64,000 nucleotides of DNA, from positions 54,307,510 through 54,371,509 of the forward strand of contig OY759266.1 in NCBI GenBank assembly GCA_963662155.1, read 5' to 3'. Source of the DNA: Lamellibrachia columna. Its lineage: Eukaryota > Annelida > Polychaeta > Sabellida > Siboglinidae. The translations under genes and the position numbers were made by a program. Within the stretch, counting starts at the first letter, position 1. Each line of letters starts with the position of its first letter. Positions 57,301 through 64,000 of the stretch are shown piece by piece. Under the pieces are notes generated by a model, which saw nothing but the letters and a program-made list of their open reading frames with translations, was not told where the DNA came from and did not search any database.

Positions 57301-60300
57301 ACTAATTTGGTGTTATTTCACATTGCAATCCACCACTTTGTGCCGTTTTTGAGGATTTCTACAGCCATTGCTTTTTGAAGCAATGTAATTGTAATAAAGT
57401 TTTTGATGCTGTGTAATTGACAACTGTAATTGACTGAAGAATGAAGAGAGAGAAGACCACCCACCTGGAGTTCCTCGACTGTGTTCAGTGTGAGGTTACT
57501 GAGGGCGGCAGACTTGAGACTGATGCTCCTGATGAGCGGATCCTCCTCATCCTTCAGCCATGCACTGTCACATGGCAATGTGTCACATTACACAGACGTC
57601 CAGAGAAAACACACCCTATGACTGCACAGTGCCAGGTTTCTTATGCTGACCATAGACATCACAAATAGACATCACAAATGTTTCCACAGTTCTCAGATTT
57701 AAAGATTTCTAGTCATTTCTTATCTGTATTTTCATATTCCATAAACAAAACATTGTGATGGAAAATCTGAGATGACAAAACCAATTATCTGTTTTCATGA
57801 AATTCCAAGGCCTTACTAGACTATTCAATGGCTTTCAATGGCCATAAGAATACTTGTTAACATTCTATAAGAGAACACCATTAAATTATACAAATGTCAA
57901 CATTCACAATGAATGTTTGAAAAATTAGTTTAGAACAAAACGATTAGAGTTTGATGATGAAACATGCTGACAGTAAAATATGCTAAGAGATGCATATAAT
58001 TATTTGGTTTCAGGTTTAATGGAGACATACAACAGCAGGTTGTCAGTAAGCCAGACGCAAGGCCATGCAGCTAACACAGGAAGACACCACAACATTGACA
58101 AAGGATGATCTAGGGTTAATGTACAAGAAATGGTGATAGATATCATGCAAATAAAGACCCAAGGCTTGTCTGTGTACACTGTACTTACCACACAGTCGTG
58201 GTTGAATACAGTAAAAATTACTGAATATTTTTAATGGTGATACCCAGTTAAAATAATCTTCTTATTCACTGCCTAAGTGAACTTGGGCAATTCCTTTGCT
58301 GAAAACTCACATAATGTGACAATTTACAATTTAACTGTGACTTCTTCAAAATCCTACTTTTATACATCTTTCCCCAGGCATAAACTGTCAATATAGCAAT
58401 TACTGTCAAAGATATAACCCATCTAATCCTCAATAATTTACTCTACCTTCAGGGTCAACAAAACATCAAATAATAAATAATGAGAACATTTAAGCATGAA
58501 GAGCCAAATTGTTTTTGTCCAGTCATGAAAAGGTCTGCTTGTTGCTTTTGTTCAACACAAAAATGCTTTTTATGCTATTGCTAGCTATAACAATGGCACA
58601 GATTTTATACATGTGGCCTACTACATTATGCATGGTGTTGGGACAACCTGGTAGTTTGGATATGTAGCTGCAAGTGACAACTCAAACAGCAACAGAAACA
58701 TGGGAAACAAATCAGGTGTGTCCTTAGCAGACATGAGAGAGTGTGCAGAGCATTATAAGCTACCTGTGCCTCGTCAGTGCGAGACAGACTCCAGACGTAC
58801 TTGTCTGTCAGGAAACCAACAACACAAATAACTGCAACGTTAACCAGTGCGGCATTCTTCCTTAGAACCTGAAGATAAGTGCAGCACATCAATGCAAAAA
58901 CATTGCCACCACCGGTGCCACCACCACCACCACCACCAACACAGCGCCATCAGCAGACTGCCAACCCAACCATTATATAATCAGGATCCAGCCCCAACCA
59001 CCTATATTCAACACCCCAAGATCTCACAATTACATAATCACCACTGCATAACCAAGTCTCTACATGATCAAAACGCCCAACCCCACATGATGCAGAGTGA
59101 ACACTTCCACTGCAAGTACACTTTATCTTTCTATAAACCTTGCAATTCTAAGAGTACAATTGTTGCAACTGTTTTCTCATTAGTCAGCCAGTCCCACTAT
59201 TTTTCACCATAACCTGCATATGATTTCAAAAAAGTTGAAAACCCCATTAAATTAACAAATCTTGTATGAAGTGGACAGTCAATAAGGGACTGACAGAAGA
59301 GAGACCTCAACACGTATTCTTCACAAGGACATTTTGTGCCACACAGGTCAAACACTAAAAGGTATCCAAACAATATAACGTTTCTGCTACAAAAATACTT
59401 TCATTGACTCAGCCCCAACACGTGAAAGATAGCCTGCCTCTGCTAACAACAGTCAGTATTTACAATAAATCATACAGGAATACAAAACTATGACCTCAGA
59501 ATTTCTCTAACACCGACAGGTTAAAAATTCCACAGCAAACACGACATGGTCTTATGGAAGAACCTAATAGACATACAAATCTCTCCTGCCTACCCGGACC
59601 TTGCCCACCCTGACAGAGACGACGTGGTGGTGGCCAACATGTTGCGTACACGCTATCACGTGTGCGCTTACCTCTTACTGGTTCTATAGTTTTGAACATT
59701 GGTGGGACCCATGGTAGGGTCGTCCTTCTTTTCGGTGAACACGGTCGACCTTGAAAGCTGAGAAAAACAACACACATCAAACATTGCTGCTGCGTCTGAT
59801 GTACAGGTGGCATGCAGAGTCGTTTTCGGCCACACAAGGGGGCTCCATTACCGGAAAGGTCCCCTGGTGGAGTGGACTGCAACTAAATGTTCCCACCAGG
59901 CTGTTCCCAACCTAAAGAGGGTAGTAAAGAGTTGCAGAAGCTGAGAGCAATGGTGTAAGGAAGAGATCATCTGATGATGAAGGGACATGTCAATGTCACT
60001 TAAGACAATTACATGGCAAGGGACAGACAGACAGACGGAAGGCCGAGTCTGGCTCACAGGGAGGAAACATTGACATTGCAGGCCAATTTTCCGGCACCTC
60101 AATCTTCACCCACGCACCACAGATGCACATGAAACATACGCTTACAAAAACAGACAGATAGGACCATTTAATTTCATCACTTTCGATTTGCAAATGGAAA
60201 GGGGGTTGCCCAAAGACAACTTGACAAAAAACGTAGAAAAAGAAGAATGGGGTAGAAGTCATGGAATGAAGCCAAACAGGTGACCAAAGACACAGTGAGC

Positions 60301-63300
60301 TGGAGAAAGTGTGCACTGCACCAAAGAGGACAGGCAAGGTAATTTCATCACACAAATTCCTAGCCCCACATTTTCACTCAGATACCATTGCCGACAGGAA
60401 TGGGTAGCGCCTCGATCCTGCAACCTGCAGTACACACTGGGGGCAATACAACTCCTGCCATGTCGAATCTGGTTCTACAAAGTTTAGTACACCATACAGG
60501 AAAGAGTGTCAGTCATAGACCAGCATCCTGTTATAATCATGAAGCACTTTCCATGCACAAGTCATGTTAGTTAGAGTTAGAAAGCAGGCATTAATATGAT
60601 GCACCAATGACCTACAAACCCCAAAAGACAGCTTTTGACTGCTCATGTAACTGGACGCAATGGTTTATCCTCCTGTATCCACAAATACATGGTAGCATTG
60701 CATGTCAACATAGCATTATAGTGGCAATTCCATCTTCAAGCATTCTGCTAAGATAGGATGAACATTTCTTGCACAGCTCAAAGGCCATGCAACGCACACA
60801 AGGACCAACAATTACAAGAGCATTCCAAGCCGTCTGGCATCTGTAGTACACAACATCTATGACAGTGACTGGCTGCATCATCAGAAACAAGTAGAAAAAA
60901 AGAGACTATCAATCAGATGTTTTTTACAACAGAAAAACACATTTCTGAAGATAGCTATTTCAGCATGGGACCCTTTGTTTGATGTAATGTAAAAATTGCC
61001 ATATGTGACATTTGTATTTTGGCAGATTTGTATAAAAAAATGCCTTACCTTTGATGAATGTCGAGACCACAAGTCATGCTAACTACACTTACGTACACTT
61101 ACGTACACTTACGTACATTTACGTACACTTACACACATACACAGACAGTCAATGAGTTAGTAAGTCGGGACGTGCAGAGAACCTTAGAAACCAAATGTTA
61201 CCTTTTGCTAACACGGTAATTGGCAGTTTCTAGCTTGCCAGTCTGCGGATTTTGAACAGTGGCTCGATTAAGCTGCAAAGCGAAAGTGAAACTGAACGAT
61301 GAACGTTGACTGATGACTGGTGTAGGGCTTGGGACCAGAACACACCAGTTAGAGTTAGCTAGCGAACATACCGGCACCACAGAGTCAGAGATGTCCACAC
61401 TTTCTCAGAACTCACATCAACCTTCAGTAGTGCTTAGTGTAAGAGTGTATGGCAAGGTATGTTTTGGTAGTTTACATGTTACTTGGAATAGTGAATATAA
61501 TGAAATGTCATGACATCTTAATAAAAAGTTATGGGCATTACAGTTACCTTTTCAAATAAAGTACAAACAAAAGTAATATTAATCCCGCAGAGTTAAGTAG
61601 TGAAGGGTGTGTGGTGTGGAGCGTGTTTTACAGTTCACATATTACAGGAATGGTGAATATAATTAAGCAGTTACCTTTTCAAATAAAGCACAAAAGTAAT
61701 GTTAATGTTGATTATGTTATACTGTGAGAACATGGGACATTGAAATTGTTGTTTTTAATTTTGACAATTATAAACAACCACTGAACATTTTTTATTATGT
61801 GTGTATGTCTCTTAGGCAACTGATAGACTGATAGTTTCTGTATGCAACATGTCTCATGTCTGTTGTGCCATATTAAGATCCTTATAATTACAGTACCACC
61901 ACCAGGCTTAAACCAGCAGAAATCTGAAAAACCACACCATCAGAAATAAAACCATTGGATGTTACTGCCGCAGTGTACCTTTCAGATCTGAACAAATATT
62001 GTACAGATACAAAACACACAGTAAAACCCTAGGAACAAAGACAATTACATTATATCAATAGTAGTCCTAATGTAACACATACAGTATATTAATTTAAATA
62101 AATGTCGGCTGCAAAATGTGACCACTGTGGCGTCACCAATCTGGAAAACTATAAACATTTAAAAGTACTTATTCAGAGAGTGCAGGGGATCTGATAATTA
62201 GTACACTTTGCACGAAAACCAAGGTTACACACAAAAATATTCAAATAACCCCACCCCTGCATGACACAGGTACACCTACAGTCATGTCTTGGTTACCCCT
62301 TCTTCAATAATCCGTTCTTTCAGTAAATTGCATCTTTTGAATGGGAATGATCTCAATACACTATAAACTGCATTTTTAATCCGTTTTTTCATGATTTCGT
62401 TTTGGCACACTGTTTTGGCCGGAAGAAACTGTAATACGATTCACTTAACCAGTTTGTTTTATTTATATCACTCAAAGCTTCATGTAATAAGCAATAAAAT
62501 AATAAAGTAGACATTTTATGATGCATTACATGTGTATTACTGATAATTATAGCATGGGCGAAAATAGGGTGTTTCACTAATCTGCACGATCTGTTTATCA
62601 AGCCAAAAATATTGGGAACCAAAGTATGCAGATAAACGAGACATGACTGTAATTAAAACGCTATGGAGCCCACCCTGAAAATTACACTTATAATTATATG
62701 CAAATGAAGAAAGGCGCTGTACAGGGGTACTCACTCGAGGTTTCGCCAATTCTTTCACTTTCGCTATCTCAGCGTCTGTGATGAGGTTGTGGTAGATGAC
62801 AATCCTGGGGTCAAGATACATGACCTCCTCTCTCAGGGGGTTGATGTAGAACATGGGGTGATGACGTCTGTACTGACACGTCAACTTGTGTGCATGCTCA
62901 TAGACCTGCAGGGTGCCAACAGATAGAAGGTAGGTCACATTAGCAGCCATTGTCAAATGAAACAGGGTCAATAAAGGTTTTCATTAGAAGAATTATACAT
63001 GAATAGACATTGTCATTTTACCACAACTATAAAAGTTAACGTTACAGCAACCACCAGGGAGGGGGGTTAAATAGAAAATTTCTATTCATTTATTCTGATG
63101 AACATTTTTCACAAAGAATTATACATTTTTCACAGCCTGATATTTGTTCTGTTCTAATGTATGTACATAAGTTATCTTGAGAATTTTCCAGGACTTAGTG
63201 TCCACCAATAATTTGACACCAAACAAATCTCCAGGGTGCAATGAACTGGTTTAAAATGTTATGGGCACTGTACCGAGTGTGTGCGTGTATTATACAGAGT

Positions 63301-63694
63301 GGCATTCCGAGAACACTCGAGGCCATATTGAGAGTATATTACAACGGTTCATCTATATATGTTAAACCACAGAGAAACGTGTTAACAATTGAGAAGTTAG
63401 AAAAAAAACTGTAAGAAACGAAAACAAATTTTCAATCTTTAAACAAGAAAAGAAAACAAATATTGAGCCACGGCATGCTGCAACTCACGTGTGTCTCCTC
63501 TCCTCGACACAGAGCCTCATAGGCTGAGAAGTCAGATGACCGTCGGTACTCGTCCAACTGTCGCTTGTTCTTGAACACGTCTGTTTCGACCTCACCAGTG
63601 TCGCCACCTGCCGACTCATGCTTCTTCTTCTCTTCCTCCGCGATCATCTCCTCATAATACTTCTTGTTGTTCTTAGCACGCATGTGAATCGGAT
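51385..63694 (-). CDS. P4HA: Prolyl 4-hydroxylase alpha subunit, catalytic half, with two alternative exon pairs; N-terminal half outside window
   Basis: Fe(II)/2-oxoglutarate dioxygenase of the endoplasmic reticulum that hydroxylates collagen prolines in a complex with protein disulfide isomerase. Minus-strand exons: 63694-63489, 62905-62735, then 61272-61202 or 59757-59672, 57564-57465, 57196-57143, then 56706-56644 or 56521-56459, 53619-53551, 52558-52462, 51455-51385 (TAG stop). GT-AG and phases fit for all, giving 299 residues in the window with the 71-bp exon. Key sequence: DPRIVIYHNLITDAEIAKVK, WLKDEEDPLIRSI, LNYGIGGHYEPHYDFAR with the iron-binding His-x-Asp (HYD), MTDIPAGGGTVFTNIGVRLT, RHAACPVLVGQKW with the distal His and the 2-oxoglutarate-binding Lys, NKWFHERGQEF. 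The usual ligands are all present. The peptide-binding and dimerisation domains lie right of 64000. Introns hold a SINE, a fold-back element and several minisatellites. Confidence 0.95.
51472..51750. mobile_element. Fold-back element in the last P4HA intron
   Basis: The left arm gttgaaacatttctctttac onward (from about 51477) is inverted at the right (complement gttgaaacatttctttttac, ending about 51745). Pairing continues through catatccaaaaggtttattt with few mismatches, and a second block (actaatgatgtcctg) pairs nearer the centre. The total arm is about 50-80 bp. No clear target duplication or ORF. It begins about 20 bp from the acceptor of the terminal exon. Confidence 0.75.
52190..52413 (-). 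mobile_element. tRNA-derived SINE in a P4HA intron
   Basis: The minus-strand head is tRNA-like: ggggtgatagtgcagtggac with a polymerase III A box (tagtgcagtgg), and the B box ggtttgaatcc about 40 bp later, differing by one base from the consensus. The body after it (about 150 bp, ending near 52190) is not tRNA-like, as expected for a SINE. A functional tRNA is unlikely: the acceptor and anticodon stems do not close properly. Confidence 0.65.
52785..53275. repeat. Degenerate minisatellite in a P4HA intron
   Basis: About 18 imperfect units of 24-30 bp built on ttgaagcgatgtaattgtaa-ttgattt. Length of the units varies by omission of the inner ttgtaa. A short array of the same motif occurs in another intron of the gene at about 57370-57435. 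Confidence 0.9.
53690..53800. repeat. Local direct duplication
   Basis: ttatttgacaatatacacag and gccacatgcaac are repeated (two full copies and one partial) within about 100 bp in the intron upstream of exon 53619-53551. Confidence 0.85.
54840..55345. repeat. Intronic short duplications
   Basis: A 40-bp block (cagttccattgttatccgtg ... accctgagc) is duplicated at about 55030-55120, and tacgacacgcaag-type words recur at about 55217-55285. No exon recognised between 53620 and 56458. Confidence 0.7.
56003..56083. repeat. 21-bp tandem repeat, 4 copies
   Basis: Four units of gtgctcatggaaaaaggggaa with one or two substitutions, in the P4HA intron between exons 56459 and 53619. Open frames here are repeat artefacts. 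Confidence 0.92.
56459..56521 (-). CDS. P4HA: P4HA alternative exon pair 2, version b (63 bp)
   Basis: Flanked by acaatgcag and gtaagt. Encodes SDEKVSFGVTIGNRIATVMI-Y, phase 0 to 0. Same length as version a, 122 bp further downstream, and with the same conserved GNR-x-ATV core but a different first half. Because the core occurs once in all known P4HA proteins, the two are most likely mutually exclusive. Confidence 0.88.
56644..56706 (-). CDS. P4HA: P4HA alternative exon pair 2, version a (63 bp)
   Basis: Flanked by attcttcag and gtaagt. Encodes KTERGTFEEWRGNRVATVIY-Y, phase 0 to 0, corresponding to the DExDAFKELGTGNRIATWLFY region of vertebrate P4HA just after the His-x-Asp exon. See version b at 56459-56521. 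Confidence 0.9.
58903..58943. repeat. CAC/CCA triplet microsatellite
   Basis: ccaccaccggtgccaccacc and following, an intronic trinucleotide repeat in the P4HA gene. Confidence 0.85.
59672..59757 (-). CDS. P4HA: P4HA alternative exon pair 1, 86-bp version
   Basis: Flanked by tttctcag and gtaagc. In the only open frame it encodes LSRSTVFTEKKDDPTMGPTN-VQNYRTSK plus two bases, starting and ending like the 71-bp exon (L-x-R-x-T-V ... YR-x-SK) with five extra codons between. Phases match, so it can replace but not follow the 71-bp exon without shifting the frame (inclusion of both would shift the frame). Sharing an intron with it, it is inferred to be a mutually exclusive partner. Confidence 0.8.
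61080..61136. repeat. 11-bp tandem repeat
   Basis: Five units of acacttacgtac-like 11-bp sequence, about 65 bp from the donor of the 71-bp alternative exon. On the coding strand each unit reads gtacgtaagtg, a donor-like gtaagt. Confidence 0.9.
61202..61272 (-). CDS. P4HA: P4HA alternative exon pair 1, 71-bp version
   Basis: Encodes LNRATVQNPQTGKLETANYR-VSK plus two bases of the next codon, the form typical of P4HA proteins across animals. Flanked by tttgcag and gtaaca. Enters in phase 0 and leaves in phase 2, as does the exon at 59672-59757. Vertebrate P4HA1 has a mutually exclusive 71-bp pair at the same point of the protein. Confidence 0.92.
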
Positions 63695-64000
63695 CTGAAA
63701 TCAGATGGGTCTGCCTACTTCAACTTCACCAGTGTGGACCAGACATTCGTAACTGAAATGTTTGCATACATGAATCTGTTTGCTTTCAGAATGGCTTCAA
63801 GAATGAAACAGGCAGACCTAGCTGGCCATTTAATTTCCTCATTTCGAAAGTTAACAAATCAACTATTTTTGTAAAGTATACACATGTTCTCTCTCACTTT
63901 ACCACTTTACCACTCTCCCCGGTCAGCCCTCAAATACTCAAGGAGATGTTTGACGATTACCACAGTGTCCTATGCACCAGCGGTGTACTTTTATCTTGAT
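63695..64000. other. P4HA intron at the right edge
   Basis: Nothing recognised. The exon at 63694 starts with two bases completing a codon (frame DPIHMRAKNNKKYY), so another coding exon must lie further right, outside the window. Confidence 0.6.

Noticed and set aside
58780..58870. Possible extra P4HA exon (VAVICVVGFLTDKYVWSLSR with splice-like flanks)
   Set aside because: It resembles no part of P4HA, and the reading frame between the neighbouring exons is already complete without it.
61040..61080. Third copy of the 71-bp type P4HA exon near a gtaagg donor
   Set aside because: The sequence before the donor does not encode the YR-x-SK end and no acceptor at the right distance was seen.
1..64000. 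CRISPR arrays, bacterial operons, ribosomal RNA genes
   Set aside because: All tandem arrays have repeats without unique spacers, genes are split by GT-AG introns, and no rRNA sequence was recognised.

Overview
The window is nuclear DNA of an invertebrate animal. It is AT-rich, with long introns, GT-AG splice sites, many minisatellites and a dense mix of transposable elements. The mix of elements (CR1-like LINEs, a Ty3/Gypsy element, a tyrosine-recombinase retrotransposon, a Mutator-type transposase, hAT-type MITEs, a tRNA-derived SINE) together with a RING/B-box/NHL-type gene fits a lophotrochozoan, perhaps a mollusc. The species cannot be fixed from this sequence alone.

Five host genes can be reconstructed exon by exon. 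(1) SCPEP1-like serine carboxypeptidase, minus strand, nine internal exons at 189-7133; its 3' end lies left of the window and its first exon was not found. (2) A single-exon RING/B-box/coiled-coil/beta-propeller (TRIM-NHL-like) protein at 11132-13111, plus strand. (3) TEKT4-like tektin, six exons at 17719-21730, plus strand, with the tektin nonapeptide. (4) ATG12, four exons at 28119-29870, minus strand, with an unusually long, repeat-built N-terminus. (5) Prolyl 4-hydroxylase alpha subunit, minus strand, 51385-63694; the exons for its N-terminal domains lie beyond the right edge. The genes are unrelated in pathway (lysosomal/secretory peptidase, ubiquitin-ligase-like protein, ciliary filament, autophagy, collagen hydroxylation), so the neighbourhood is not a functional cluster.

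The gaps are mostly transposon graveyard. 23949-27651 is a broken DIRS/Ngaro-type element with nearly identical split direct repeats. 30276-37065 holds several LINE fragments. 38322-39386 is a Mutator-type transposase ORF. 41040-46830 is a minus-strand Ty3/Gypsy element interrupted in its zinc knuckle by a plus-strand CR1-like LINE (42405-45558) and at its gag start by a hAT-type MITE. A segment of about 2.3-2.6 kb occurs twice in direct orientation (7160-9780 and 46815-49115).

The most interesting host-gene observations are two things. The P4HA gene carries two independent pairs of phase-matched alternative exons (86/71 bp and 63/63 bp). A 32-bp minisatellite in the SCPEP1 gene has been built from a real exon-intron junction, so the intron carries about 13 copies of its own 5' splice site. 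I saw no defence system, CRISPR array or clearly new multigene system.
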